A DNA stretch of 64,000 nt from Bowdeniella nasicola (GCF_900107735.1 NZ_FNQV01000004.1:62001-126000); one strand, 5' to 3'. Positions 16,294-25,055 are shown, numbered from the stretch's first letter. The notes: generated by a model not told the origin, from the letters alone. Numbers and translations: made by a program.

Positions 16294-17542
16294 ACGCGCG
16301 GGCGGGGTTTTGCAGCAGGGCCGCCACCTCGGCAAGGACGCGCGAGCCAAGCTCGCCGTCGACGAGCCGGTGATCGAAGCTCAGCGCTAGCGTCGTGACG
16401 TCGCGGATCGCGAGTTCACCGTCGTGGACCCACGGCTGCTTCTTGACGGCGCCGAACGCGAGAATGGCTGCCTCGCCGGGGTTCAGGATGGGCGTGCCGG
16501 TGTCGATGCCGAAGACGCCCACGTTCGTGATGGTGATCGTGCCCTGGCTCATCTCCGCGACGCTGGTCTCGCCGGCGCGGGCGCGCTCGGTCAGTTCGCG
16601 CAGCCCCGCGGCGAGTTCGGGCAGCGTCATGCGGTGCGCGTCCTTGATATTGGGCACGACGAGGCCGCGCGGCGTGGAGGCCGCGATCCCGAGGTTGACG
16701 TAGTGCTTGTAGACGATTTCCTGCGCGGCTTCGTCCCAGGAGGCGTTGATCTGCGGGTGTTCGCGCACCGCCATGATGAGCGCTTTCATCACCATGACGA
16801 GCGGGGTAACGCGCAGCTGCGCGAATTCGCGTGAGGCACGCAGATCAGCGACGAGCTCCATCGTCTTGGTGACGTCGACGGTCTGGAAGACGGTGACGTG
16901 CGGGGCCGTGAACGCGGAGGCGACCATCGCTTCGGCGGTGCGGCGGCGCACCGAGCGCACCGGCACGCGGGTTTCGCGGCCTTGGCGATCGACGCGGCCG
17001 CCCGCGAGCCATGGCTCGTCGCCCGGATAGCTTGCGAGGGTTTCGGCTTCCTGCGCGCTCGCGGCGAGGTTGACGTCCTCGCGCGTGATGATGCCGCCGG
17101 GCCCGGTCGCCTCCACCGTCGTGAGGTCCACCCCGAGGTCCTTCGCGAGCTTGCGCACCGGGGGCTTGGCGAGCACCCGCTGCTTGCGCGTCGCTCGGTG
17201 GCTCGCCCCCTTGGCGCCATAGCCGACGAGCATCGCGCCTGCTGCTTCGGGCGCCGCTGCCTCGGGCGCTGTTTCCTCGGGTGCTGCTTCAGGCTCATCG
17301 TCGCCCGCAACTTCGACGGCGAGGATCGGCGTGCCAACGGCAACTTCCGCCCCCTCCTCGACGAGCAGTTCCGCGACGCTGCCGTCGAAGGGGCTGGGCA
17401 GCTCCACGGCGGACTTGGCGGTCTCGATCTCGACGATCGGATCGTTCGTCGCGACGGCATCGCCCGCGGCCACGAGCCAGCGCACGATCGTCGCCTCCGT
17501 CAGGCCCTCACCCGGATCGGGCAGCAGAAATTCGCGTCTCAT
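16283..17542 (-). CDS. 2-oxo acid dehydrogenase E2 (dihydrolipoyl acyltransferase)
   Basis: 419 residues in the classical order. One lipoyl domain (1-76) carries the lipoylated Lys in EIETAKSAVELP. A Pro/Ala/Glu linker follows, then a peripheral subunit-binding domain (about 115-150, VLAKPPVRKLAKDLGVDL, TGPGGIITREDV), then the acyltransferase domain ending with the active site SFDHRLVDG (about 390). It transfers the acyl group from E1 to CoA. The start codon overlaps the E1 beta stop as TGATG. Only one lipoyl domain is present, as is common for branched-chain type complexes. E3 is not encoded here and must come from elsewhere. Confidence 0.9.
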   Translation of the reverse strand: MRREFLLPDPGEGLTEATIVRWLVAAGDAVATNDPIVEIETAKSAVELPSPFDGSVAELLVEEGAEVAVGTPILAVEVAGDDEPEAAPEETAPEAAAPEAAGAMLVGYGAKGASHRATRKQRVLAKPPVRKLAKDLGVDLTTVEATGPGGIITREDVNLAASAQEAETLASYPGDEPWLAGGRVDRQGRETRVPVRSVRRRTAEAMVASAFTAPHVTVFQTVDVTKTMELVADLRASREFAQLRVTPLVMVMKALIMAVREHPQINASWDEAAQEIVYKHYVNLGIAASTPRGLVVPNIKDAHRMTLPELAAGLRELTERARAGETSVAEMSQGTITITNVGVFGIDTGTPILNPGEAAILAFGAVKKQPWVHDGELAIRDVTTLALSFDHRLVDGELGSRVLAEVAALLQNPARAFIR

Positions 17543-18543
17543 CAGTACTCCAGGGTGCGCTGGACCGCGCGGTGAATGCGCTCGGCATTGGGCAGGTATT
17601 CATGTTCGAAGGCGGCCGCGGGGTAGGGCGTGAAGGCGCCTCCAACGCGCGCGACGGGCGCCTCCAGCTGGTAGAAGCACTCGGCGGCCAGGTGCGAGGC
17701 AACCTCGGCGCCGGGGCCAAGTACCGTTGGCGCCTCGTGCGCGATGACAGCGCGCCCGGTGCCGCTAACGGCCGCCACGAGCGTCGCCTTGTCGATCGGA
17801 TTGAGCGAGCGCAGGTTGACGACCTGGGCGCTCACGCCATCGCCCGCGAGCGCGTCCGCAACCTCGTGCAGCGTCGCGACGACGGGCCCGTACCCGATGA
17901 GCGTGATGTCGCTGCCGTCGCGCTCGATGTGCGCGCTGCTGAGTTCCTCGCTGGCGCTTTCGGGCGTGAAGTGGCCGCCGCGCTCAATATCGCCCTTGAC
18001 CCAATAGCGCGATTTCGGCTCGAGATAGATGACCGGGTCATCGCTCGCGATCGCCGCGCGCAGCATCGTGTAGGCATCGCCGGCATCCCCGGGCGCGACG
18101 ACGCGCAGCCCCGGCGTGTGCGCGAAGTACGTCTCCGGGCTCTCGCCGTGATGTTCGACGGCGCCGACACCGCCCCCAAACGGGATACGGATGACGAGCG
18201 GGAGGCTCAGCCGGCCCGCGGAGCGGTAACGCAGTTTCGCCAGCTGCGTCGTGATCTGGTTGAACGCCGGAAACACGAACCCGTCGAACTGGATCTCGAC
18301 GACAGGGCGGTAGCCCCCGAGCGCCATCCCGATCGCGGTGCCCACGATGCCGGATTCGGCGAGCGGTGTATCGCGCACCCGCTCCGCCCCGAAGCTATCG
18401 AGCAGGCCCGCCGTGACGCGGAAAACGCCGCCGAGCTGGCCGACGTCCTCGCCCGAGACGATCACCGTCTCGTCCTCGGTCATGGCGTCGTGCATCGCGG
18501 CCGTGATCGCCTTGGCCATGGGCAGCGCTTCGCGCGTCAGCAT
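17542..18543 (-). CDS. 2-oxo acid dehydrogenase E1 beta subunit
   Basis: 333 residues, the family's usual size. It shows the transketolase pyrimidine-binding fold with EDVGQLGGVFRVT, the conserved FPAFNQITTQLAKLRYRSAG region, PFGGGVGAVEHHGESPE and the C-terminal VIAHEAPTVLGPGAEVASHL. With E1 alpha it decarboxylates pyruvate or a branched-chain 2-oxo acid using thiamine diphosphate. It begins 7 bases inside the E1 alpha gene, so the two subunits are translationally coupled. Pyruvate versus branched-chain specificity cannot be settled from motifs alone. Confidence 0.9.
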   Translation of the reverse strand: MLTREALPMAKAITAAMHDAMTEDETVIVSGEDVGQLGGVFRVTAGLLDSFGAERVRDTPLAESGIVGTAIGMALGGYRPVVEIQFDGFVFPAFNQITTQLAKLRYRSAGRLSLPLVIRIPFGGGVGAVEHHGESPETYFAHTPGLRVVAPGDAGDAYTMLRAAIASDDPVIYLEPKSRYWVKGDIERGGHFTPESASEELSSAHIERDGSDITLIGYGPVVATLHEVADALAGDGVSAQVVNLRSLNPIDKATLVAAVSGTGRAVIAHEAPTVLGPGAEVASHLAAECFYQLEAPVARVGGAFTPYPAAAFEHEYLPNAERIHRAVQRTLEY

Positions 18544-19628
18544 GTTCCCGCCTCCCAGGCCGCGCGGTCGGCGGCCACCTGCAGATGCTCGCTGGCGTAG
18601 ACGTGGTCGAACATGTCCAGGACGTCGCCCGCGCTGAGCTCGCGCGTGTAGGTCCTAATCCGCGAGCGCAGGTCTTCGGCGTCCGCGGCAACGTCGGCGA
18701 AGAAGTCCTCGCCGACGCCCTGGTTGCGTAGCGCAGCTGCGGTGCGCTTAATCGGGCAGCGTTCGGCCCAGTACTGCTCTTCGGCGTCGGTGCGGTAGCG
18801 CGTCGGGTCATCGCTGGTGGTGTGCGCGCCCATCCGGTAGGTGACGGCCTCGATGAAGAACGGGCCGCGACCGGACTGCACGTGTTCGAGCGCGAGTTTG
18901 GTCGCCGCGTAGCTCGCGACGGGGTCGTTGCCGTCGATACGCAGCGCCTCGATCCCAAAGCCCGCGGGCCGCTGCACGATCGGCACGGCGGACTGCACGC
19001 TCGTCGGAACGGAGATCGCCCAGCCGTTGTTTTGGCAGATGAAGACGACGGGCGCTTTCGCGCTCGCGGCGAAAACGAGCGCCTCGTTGGCATCGCCCTG
19101 CGAGGTCGCGCCGTCTCCGAAGTAGGTCACGACGGCACGTTGCTCGGCATTGAGGCCGCGCCGGTGATCCTGCTGCAGCGCCATCGCGCGCCCCACCGCG
19201 TGGGGCAGGTGCGCCGCAATGACGAACGTATAGAGGTGAAAATTGCGCTCGGCCGAATCCCAGCCGCCGTGCTCGACGCCGCGAAAGACGCCAATGAGCT
19301 TGGCCAGATCGAGCCCGCGGACGTCGGCGACGCCGTGCTCGCGATAGGAGGGAACGACAAGATCGCTCATCGGCGTCGCGAGCGCCGATCCCACCTGGAT
19401 GCCTTCTTGCCCCTTGCACGGCGGCCAGAGCGCGAGCTCGCCCTGCCGCTGCAGGCTCGTCGCCTCATCGTCAAAGGCACGGGTGCGCACCATGTGCCGG
19501 TAGGCCGTACGCAGGAAATCCTGCGAGGTATCGGCGTAGCGGGCCAGCGTCGCATCCTCGTGCCACTCGCCGTGGTGATCGAGCATGCTCAGGCCCGCGA
19601 AATCCTGCTGTGGGTGTGTCAACGTCAT
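18537..19628 (-). CDS. 2-oxo acid dehydrogenase E1 alpha subunit
   Basis: 363 residues, first gene of the E1 alpha-E1 beta-E2 operon. The thiamine diphosphate motif runs from GDGATSQGDANEALVFAA to QNNGWAI (about residues 170-205), and the phosphorylation-loop-like RMGAHTTSDDPTRYR is conserved in E1 alpha. The start is supported by TAGGAGG about 6 bases upstream. In Actinobacteria with an AceE-type pyruvate dehydrogenase this three-gene set is usually annotated for branched-chain substrates; in anaerobic Actinomycetaceae it can instead be the pyruvate enzyme. Upstream, 19642-19662 contains small palindromes (for example CGTAAGTTACG) that may be operator sites. Confidence 0.9.
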   Translation of the reverse strand: MTLTHPQQDFAGLSMLDHHGEWHEDATLARYADTSQDFLRTAYRHMVRTRAFDDEATSLQRQGELALWPPCKGQEGIQVGSALATPMSDLVVPSYREHGVADVRGLDLAKLIGVFRGVEHGGWDSAERNFHLYTFVIAAHLPHAVGRAMALQQDHRRGLNAEQRAVVTYFGDGATSQGDANEALVFAASAKAPVVFICQNNGWAISVPTSVQSAVPIVQRPAGFGIEALRIDGNDPVASYAATKLALEHVQSGRGPFFIEAVTYRMGAHTTSDDPTRYRTDAEEQYWAERCPIKRTAAALRNQGVGEDFFADVAADAEDLRSRIRTYTRELSAGDVLDMFDHVYASEHLQVAADRAAWEAGTC

Positions 19629-19651
19629 GACAACCTCCTAACCTACGCAAT

Positions 19652-19662
19652 CGTAAGTTACG
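19652..19662. promoter_or_regulatory. Small palindrome upstream of the E1-E2 operon
   Basis: CGTAAGTTACG is a perfect 5-1-5 inverted repeat, with a nearby TACG-N4-CGTA on the upstream side of the E1 alpha Shine-Dalgarno. It could bind a regulator; the evidence is symmetry and position only. Confidence 0.25.
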
Positions 19663-19722
19663 GATGTCCACCACCCAGTTGTGGCAACCCTACAGATAAT
19701 CCCGAACTGATTTTCTCCGGTT

Positions 19723-19728
19723 TACAAT
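19723..19728 (+). promoter_or_regulatory. -10 box TACAAT before the YwiC-like gene
   Basis: TACAAT is followed by ggagat and the ATG at 19735. The same 6 bases could act as a weak Shine-Dalgarno or simply be the spacer of a leaderless start. Confidence 0.4.
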
Positions 19729-19734
19729 GGAGAT

Positions 19735-20556
19735 ATGAAGCGACGTTCCCCCGGCTGGATTCCCGACCAACACGGCGCGTGGGCGATGATCACGGTGCCC
19801 GCCCTCGTCGGCGTCGTCATCGGTGGTCCCAGCTGGCGCCATATTCCGCTGCTCGCTGCCTGGTGGGTCGGCTATTTCCTGTTTCACGCCGCCTCGCTCT
19901 GGTTGAAATCACGTCGCAAAGCCCGCTACTTTCCGCCGGTGCGCGCCTACGCGCTCGCGACCGCACCCCTGCTGATTGCGACCCTCATCACCGCGCCGTG
20001 GCTCATCGGCTGGGCGCTCTACCTCATGCCGCTTGCCGCGATCTCCGCGTGGTGCATCGCCCGCCGCAAGGACCGCTCACTGCTCAACGACGTCGCGACG
20101 ATCACCGCCGCCTGCCTCATGACGATGGTGACCTTCGACGCCGCGACGCGCCCGCCGACCCTGCTCGCGGGTCTCGCCTTCGACCCGGCCGGCACGCTCG
20201 GCGCTGATCCGAGCTGGGCGTGGCGCGCGTGTGCGGCGCTCACGGTTTACTTCATCGGCACGATCCCGCACGTGAAGTCGCTCATCCGCGAGCGCCGCAA
20301 TCCACGCTACTGGGCGGGCTCGATCGGCTACCACGCCCTTGCGCTCATCGCCGCGATCGCCGTCGTGGCCCTCGGGCACTGGCCGCGCCCGCTCGCCTCA
20401 GTGCTGCTCATCCTCGCGGCGACCCTCACACTCATCCGCGCGATCGTCATGCCGCTTATTCAGCGTCGTCGCGGCAGCCCAATCCGCCCGATGCACATCG
20501 GGTTGGTGGAAATTGGGCTGTCCGCGCTTATGGCCGCCGCAGTGCTGACGAATTAG
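19735..20556 (+). CDS. YwiC-like integral membrane protein
   Basis: 273 residues, about 8 membrane helices. The N-terminal GWIPDQHGAWAMITVPALVG carries the conserved W-x-P-x-QHGAW motif of the YwiC-like family (B. subtilis ywiC lies near nitrate respiration genes), but the family's function is unknown. Later conserved-looking segments are TVYFIGTIPHVKSLIRERRNPRY and a final helix. It stands alone, divergent from the dehydrogenase operon, and its last 29 bases overlap the end of hisC on the other strand. Confidence 0.75.
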   Translation: MKRRSPGWIPDQHGAWAMITVPALVGVVIGGPSWRHIPLLAAWWVGYFLFHAASLWLKSRRKARYFPPVRAYALATAPLLIATLITAPWLIGWALYLMPLAAISAWCIARRKDRSLLNDVATITAACLMTMVTFDAATRPPTLLAGLAFDPAGTLGADPSWAWRACAALTVYFIGTIPHVKSLIRERRNPRYWAGSIGYHALALIAAIAVVALGHWPRPLASVLLILAATLTLIRAIVMPLIQRRRGSPIRPMHIGLVEIGLSALMAAAVLTN

Positions 20557-21631
20557 GCTCGCGCGCCGCCAAAAACTCTAAGAGACGGTCGTTTTCGGCC
20601 GCCGTCCCGATCGTCACGCGTACGCCATCGCCCGCATATCCGCGGATGAGGACGCCCTCGTCGAGGCCGGCGGCCGCGAGCTTTGCGGCATGCTCGCGCA
20701 GCGGCAGGTAAAAGAAGTTTCCACTCGTGGGCGGGATTCTCCAGCCCGCCTCGCGCAGCTCAGTTACGACGCGCTCGCGCTCCTCGATCGCCTCCTTGAC
20801 CTGGCGGCGCATGACCTCCTGCTCGCCGAGCGCCACCTGGGCGGCCGCCTGCGCGATCGCGTTGACACCAAACGGGGTCGACGTCGAGCGCACGGCCGCA
20901 ATGAGCCGCGGATCGCCCAGACAGTATCCGACCCGCAGCCCCGCGAGCCCATAGGCCTTGGAAAACGTCCGGAAGACGAGGACGTTCGGGTAGTTGGCAA
21001 GCTCGCTCAGATCGAAGGAGCACTCGGCGTCTTCGACGTATTCCTGATACGCCTCGTCGACGAAAACCGCGACGGTGGGCGGAATCGTCTCGATGAAGTC
21101 CATGAGCTCGCCGCGGGTAATGAGGTTTCCGGTCGGGTTGTTGGGGTTGCAGACGATGACGGCGCGGGTGCGCTCGGTGACGGCGGCAGCCATCGCGGCC
21201 AGATCGTGGCTGGCGTCCTCGCGCAGCGGGACCTGAATCGAGGTGGCGCCCGCGGCCTGCGCGATGATCGGGTAGGCCTCGAAGGACCGCCAGGGGTAGA
21301 CGACGTCGTCCCCCATGACGGCAAGCGCGGTCAGCGCGTGCGACAGGAGCGCCACGGAGCCGTTTCCGACGGCCACGTTCTCGGGCGTGAGTTTCCAGTG
21401 TTCCGCGATCGCGTCGGTGAGGTTGGTGGCGTAAAGATCGGGGTAACGGTTGATCTGACTGGCGGCCCGATGCACGGCATCGACGACGGCGGGGGCGGGA
21501 TCAGCGGGGTTCTCATTCGATGACAGCTTCGTCATCGTGACGCCGGCCGGAGGGCGGGCGCCGGGGACGTAAGCGGGCAGGGATTCAATGTCGGGGCGGA
21601 TATAGGCCCCGAGTTTTTTCTCGCTCGGCAT
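20528..21631 (-). CDS. hisC: Histidinol-phosphate aminotransferase-like PLP enzyme
   Basis: 367 residues from the ATG at 21631 (MPSEKKLGAYIRPDIESLPAYVPG). Fold-type I aminotransferase with the substrate motif KLSSNENP, the NPNNPTG region (CNPNNPTGNLI), DEAYQEYVE, and the PLP-binding Lys in RTFSKAYGLAGLRVGY. These match HisC and the closely related aromatic aminotransferase Pat of Actinobacteria; the lone position away from other his genes leaves the latter possible. CATAGT lies 6 bases upstream of the start with no Shine-Dalgarno, consistent with a leaderless mRNA. It is divergent from the holin-like gene with 25 bases between starts. Confidence 0.85.
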   Translation of the reverse strand: MPSEKKLGAYIRPDIESLPAYVPGARPPAGVTMTKLSSNENPADPAPAVVDAVHRAASQINRYPDLYATNLTDAIAEHWKLTPENVAVGNGSVALLSHALTALAVMGDDVVYPWRSFEAYPIIAQAAGATSIQVPLREDASHDLAAMAAAVTERTRAVIVCNPNNPTGNLITRGELMDFIETIPPTVAVFVDEAYQEYVEDAECSFDLSELANYPNVLVFRTFSKAYGLAGLRVGYCLGDPRLIAAVRSTSTPFGVNAIAQAAAQVALGEQEVMRRQVKEAIEERERVVTELREAGWRIPPTSGNFFYLPLREHAAKLAAAGLDEGVLIRGYAGDGVRVTIGTAAENDRLLEFLAAREPNSSALRRP

Positions 21632-21656
21632 GGTCCAACTATGACACGATGACGCT

Positions 21657-22043
21657 ATGGGCTTCCTCATCAGACTGATCGTCTCCGCCATCGCGATCTG
21701 GCTCGCTGCCGTGATCGTTCCGGGAATCGAGCTCGCTCCGAGCGATTCGATTGGGCACAAGATTTTGATTCTTGCGGTCGTCGCGCTCTTATTCACGCTC
21801 GTCAATATGTTCATCCGGCCGATCGTGAAGGTGCTGTCCTTCCCGCTCTACATCCTGACGCTCGGGCTCTTCTCGCTCGTCGTCAACGCACTCATGCTCA
21901 TGCTGACGGGGTGGATTTCGTCGAAGACGGAATTCGCCCTCAACGTGGAAGGTTTTTGGGCCGCCTTCCTCGGTGGTCTCATCATTGCGCTCGCGATGTG
22001 GGTGCTGAACATCATTCTGCCGGAGCGCTTCGAGTCGCGTTAG
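21657..22043 (+). CDS. Small four-helix membrane protein, phage holin family IV / YvlD-like
   Basis: 128 residues with four membrane helices (FLIRLIVSAIAIWLAAVIVPGIEL; ILILAVVALLFTLVNMFI; FPLYILTLGLFSLVVNALMLML; FWAAFLGGLIIALAMWVLNIIL). The IRPIVKVLSFPLYILTLGLF block is the conserved core of the family once called phage holin superfamily IV and present as a chromosomal membrane protein (YvlD type) in many bacteria. No phage context is present, so it is not a lysis holin here. CACGAT lies 6 bases upstream of the ATG. It ends overlapping the next gene's stop by 4 bases on the opposite strand. Confidence 0.8.
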   Translation: MGFLIRLIVSAIAIWLAAVIVPGIELAPSDSIGHKILILAVVALLFTLVNMFIRPIVKVLSFPLYILTLGLFSLVVNALMLMLTGWISSKTEFALNVEGFWAAFLGGLIIALAMWVLNIILPERFESR

Positions 22044-23635
22044 CGCTGCAGAAGTACGTCGATTCCGGGGTGGATGACCCGGTTGCGGACTAGCTGCGGG
22101 GCGACGTCCGCGCCGTAGATCGTGCGCGCCGCGGCGAAGGAACGCGAGCGTACCTCGGCTCCGGTATCGAAGCCGAAGACCTCGGACATGTCGTGCTTGG
22201 CGCGCACCAGATCCGGATCCGCCGAGTTCTGGACGAGTTCCATCCCCTCGGCGTAGACCTCGGCGCCGTGCGTCGAGCCAAGCCGGGCCGTCATGGTATC
22301 GGCCGTGAACGTCATGGTCACCTGGTGCGGCGCGGAGTGGTTACCGGCGCCATCGAGGGAGGGGACGCGGTCATTCTTTTCCTCCAGATGCAGCGAGGTC
22401 ACGTGCTCCGGTAGCCGCTGGCTCCCGACCGGGGAGGCTGCCGTCAGGACGTAGTTGACGTGGTATTTCTCGTTCATGGCCGCTGAGGCAGCGAGGTTCA
22501 TCGCGGTGATACCGCCCTGGGAGTGCCCGACGAAGGCGACGGACTCGCCCTCCTTGATGCCGGCGGCTTCCATGGCCGCGCGGACCGAGCGCTGCGCGTC
22601 GGCGTCGAGGCCCGCGACAAGGTTGACGTTGGCGTCGTGGCTCGCCGGATTGCGGCCCCACAGGCTTTTTCCTGCGGAGGTACCCGGGATGAAGACGACG
22701 TGTTGGATGCTGCCGTCAGGCTTGGTGATCGTGTCGATCTGGATGACCTGTTCCTGGCGGCGGCCGCTTTCGCGGTTGAGGCGGCCGAGTGTGCCGATGG
22801 CGTAGTCGGTTCGAGCGGCCGCCGAGTTGGGGAATCGCCCGGTGCGGCCGCCTTCGTAGACCGTCGGGCCGGTAAGCATCGAGTAGCCGAGGGCCGCTCC
22901 GGCGCTCGCGATGGCGGCGGCAGGGAGCTGGCCACCGATGATGAGGGTGTCGAAGTCGGGCGGGATGGCGCGGCCGTCGGGGCCGCCGAGGTAGAAGCTG
23001 TCCGACTCGAGTTCGCTGAGGGTGACGTCGCCATCGAAGCGATCGTTGCCGATGAGGCGCATGAGGACGTAGGCGGTGCGCTGGACGGGGGTGAGGTCGT
23101 GATCGTCGGTGAAGCCTTCCGGCAGGACGTATAGGCCGGACAGCGGGCTCAGATCGAGGGAGATGGCGGCGCTGCGCGCGCCCCACTGGGTGGCGGCTCC
23201 GTTGCCGACAAAGCCGGACCAGCCGCCGAGGTAGGCGGCGATACCGAAGCCGACGGCCTGCCCTCCGCGGATGTTCAGCGAAAAGAGGCGACTGAACAGG
23301 CCGGGGGTCGCCTGCTGGATCTGGCGTTCGGCGGTCTGCTCGGCCTCGACGTAGATGGCGGCGGTTTGCGTCAGCGCGGCGACGAGGTCGGTGAGCCGCG
23401 CGGCCAGCGAGCCGAGGGAGTGGGTGCCATAGAGCAGGAGCAACAGATCGGAGGCGACGTCCGAGGCGTGCTCAAAGCCGGAAAGGATCTCCGTTGGCGA
23501 CGTGGCAATCGCGCGCGTGACGTTGGCCGTCGCAACAGCCGTGTGGGTGCCCGCGAGCGCGATGATGGCGGCGAGCTTTTCCAGGTGCTCGGTATCGACA
23601 CGCTGGCCAGCGGCGACGTGAACGATCTCCCCCAT
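22040..23635 (-). CDS. Alpha/beta hydrolase (lipase-type) with N-terminal ESX-like helical region
   Basis: 531 residues. The first 110 are Ala-rich helices (for example LEKLAAIIALAGTHTAVATANVTRAI) like WXG/ESX-type secretion domains, and no Sec signal is present. The middle has a Gly/Ala-rich stretch. The C-terminal 200 residues carry a serine hydrolase: oxyanion segment VVFIPGTSAGKSLWG, nucleophile elbow VGHSQGG (about 370), then candidate Asp and His in EEKNDRVPSLDGAGNHSAPH (about 430-441). It begins with a TGATG overlap after a 67-residue WXG-like gene. Inference: an enzyme exported by a type VII (ESX) system together with its small partner; no ESX machinery genes are in the window. Confidence 0.65.
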   Translation of the reverse strand: MGEIVHVAAGQRVDTEHLEKLAAIIALAGTHTAVATANVTRAIATSPTEILSGFEHASDVASDLLLLLYGTHSLGSLAARLTDLVAALTQTAAIYVEAEQTAERQIQQATPGLFSRLFSLNIRGGQAVGFGIAAYLGGWSGFVGNGAATQWGARSAAISLDLSPLSGLYVLPEGFTDDHDLTPVQRTAYVLMRLIGNDRFDGDVTLSELESDSFYLGGPDGRAIPPDFDTLIIGGQLPAAAIASAGAALGYSMLTGPTVYEGGRTGRFPNSAAARTDYAIGTLGRLNRESGRRQEQVIQIDTITKPDGSIQHVVFIPGTSAGKSLWGRNPASHDANVNLVAGLDADAQRSVRAAMEAAGIKEGESVAFVGHSQGGITAMNLAASAAMNEKYHVNYVLTAASPVGSQRLPEHVTSLHLEEKNDRVPSLDGAGNHSAPHQVTMTFTADTMTARLGSTHGAEVYAEGMELVQNSADPDLVRAKHDMSEVFGFDTGAEVRSRSFAAARTIYGADVAPQLVRNRVIHPGIDVLLQR

Positions 23636-23838
23636 CACGCCACCTTTGCCCGGATGTAGCCGATGCGCGTGCGCAGGGCGTTGGCGGCGGCGATCGCATC
23701 CGTGACCTCGTGGTGATAGGCCTGCGCAGCACCGCCGGTCCAATCCTGGGGGTAGGCGGCCTCTAGCCGGGCGACGACTGCCGCGAGGTTATCCTCGGCG
23801 CGATCCAGGTGGGTGGATACGAAGAAATTGTCGAACAT
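23635..23838 (-). CDS. Short WXG100-like partner of the hydrolase
   Basis: 67 residues, mostly two helices separated by a turn containing DWTGGAAQ, with W33-T34-G35 matching the WXG motif at the hairpin of ESX proteins. True WXG100 proteins are about 100 residues, so this one is short. Shine-Dalgarno GGAGGGAG is about 8 bases upstream of the ATG. It is translated directly before the hydrolase (TGATG), the arrangement of an effector with its dedicated helper. A generic helical chaperone remains possible. Confidence 0.55.
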   Translation of the reverse strand: MFDNFFVSTHLDRAEDNLAAVVARLEAAYPQDWTGGAAQAYHHEVTDAIAAANALRTRIGYIRAKVA

Positions 23839-23861
23839 CGGGTGACTCCCTCCGACTCGTT

Positions 23862-23878
23862 CCGGCCGATCTGGCCGG
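23862..23878. promoter_or_regulatory. GC-rich inverted repeat between glxK and the WXG-like gene
   Basis: CCGGCC-gatct-GGCCGG is a perfect 6-base inverted repeat with a 5-base loop in the 90-base gap. It has no T-run, so it could be an operator or a leader hairpin for the downstream minus-strand pair. The rest of the gap (23839-23928) shows nothing further. Confidence 0.3.
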
Positions 23879-23928
23879 TAGTAGGGAAGGTATGTGGCAC
23901 CCGGGCGCCGTGGCGGCGCGCAGTGGAC

Positions 23929-25050
23929 CTAGGCTCGCTCGGTGTCGACCCGCTCTGGCCTGTGCATAATCTCGGCGAGCAGGCGCATGACTCGAGCGAC
24001 GGCAGCCTCGAGGTTGTCCGCGGCGGCGGCTTTGGCTTCGGCAAGGGTGCAGGGACCGGGCACGATGGGAATGACGGCGTCGAAGAGATGAGCGAGCTCC
24101 TCTTCGTCCGCGACGCGGCCGGCAAAAGCGATGACGGCGGCGCCGGCGGCGCGCGCAATCTCGGCGACGCCCGCAGGGGTTTTTCCGGACAGCGTCTGGC
24201 TATCGATCGAGCCTTCGCCGACGAGGACAAGATCGGCGCCGGCGACCTTGTCGGCGAGGCGGACGGTATCGGCGACGATGCGCACGCCGGGCTCCAGCTG
24301 GGCGCCGAGCGCGAGGAGTGCGAAGCCCAGCCCGCCGGCCGCGCCCGCCCCCGGGGTCTCGGGGTCGGCGTCGAAGAGCGTCGAATAGTCGCGCAGGAGC
24401 GCGTCGAGCTCGCTTACCTGCTCGGGGCTCGCGCCCTTTTGCGGGCCGAAGACGGCGCTCGCGCCGCGCTCGCCGAGCAGTGGGTTATCGACGTCGCAGG
24501 CGACGCGCAGCGTGATGCCGGAAAGGTCGGGGAGCTCGATGCTCGCGGCATCGGCCAGTGCAGCGGCGCCGTCGTCGATCGGATCGCCCGCAGCGTTAAG
24601 GACGCGCCCACCGAGCCCGGCGATGAGGCCCGCGCCGCCGTCGTTCGTCGCGGAGCCACCGAGCCCCACGATGACCGTGCTCGCGCCGGCGTCGATGGCG
24701 TGCGCAATGAGTTCGCCGACGCCGCGCGTCGTCGTACGCAACGGATTGCGCTGGTCTTCGGGGACGAGATCGAGCCCGCAGGCCTGGGCGCATTCGACGA
24801 CGGCGACATCGCCCGCGAGCGCATAGTGGGCCTCGACGCTCTCACCGAGTGGGCCCGTCACGCGCGCGCGGCGCAGCTGTCCACCGAGCGCATCGCACAC
24901 CGATTGAGCAGTGCCCTCGCCGCCGTCGGCCATCGGCACGAGCGTGATATCGGCGTCGATCACCCGCCGGATGCCGCGCGCCATTGCGTCGGCTGCCTCG
25001 CGCGCGCTCAGCGATTCCTTGAAACTATCGGGGGCGCAGACAATTCGCAT
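23929..25050 (-). CDS. glxK: Glycerate 2-kinase (GlxK/GarK family)
   Basis: 373 residues, the usual length of type I glycerate kinases. Diagnostic segments: CAPDSFKESLSAREAADAMARGIRR at the N-terminus, PMADGGEGTAQ, VGLGGSATNDGGAGLIAGLG and the conserved GEGSIDSQTLSGKTPAGVA. The enzyme phosphorylates D-glycerate to 2-phosphoglycerate and feeds acid-sugar or glyoxylate-derived carbon into glycolysis. Its start is only 17 bases from the divergent fructosamine kinase start, and CAGTAT lies 6 bases upstream, suggesting a leaderless mRNA. It would be a fitting sink for the C4 acid-sugar loci further along, but there is no physical linkage. Confidence 0.9.
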   Translation of the reverse strand: MRIVCAPDSFKESLSAREAADAMARGIRRVIDADITLVPMADGGEGTAQSVCDALGGQLRRARVTGPLGESVEAHYALAGDVAVVECAQACGLDLVPEDQRNPLRTTTRGVGELIAHAIDAGASTVIVGLGGSATNDGGAGLIAGLGGRVLNAAGDPIDDGAAALADAASIELPDLSGITLRVACDVDNPLLGERGASAVFGPQKGASPEQVSELDALLRDYSTLFDADPETPGAGAAGGLGFALLALGAQLEPGVRIVADTVRLADKVAGADLVLVGEGSIDSQTLSGKTPAGVAEIARAAGAAVIAFAGRVADEEELAHLFDAVIPIVPGPCTLAEAKAAAADNLEAAVARVMRLLAEIMHRPERVDTERA

Positions 25051-25055
25051 ACGTC

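Noticed and set aside
21657-22043. Phage remnant because of the holin-like label
   Set aside because: No other phage gene, att site or composition change; the family is a common chromosomal membrane protein.
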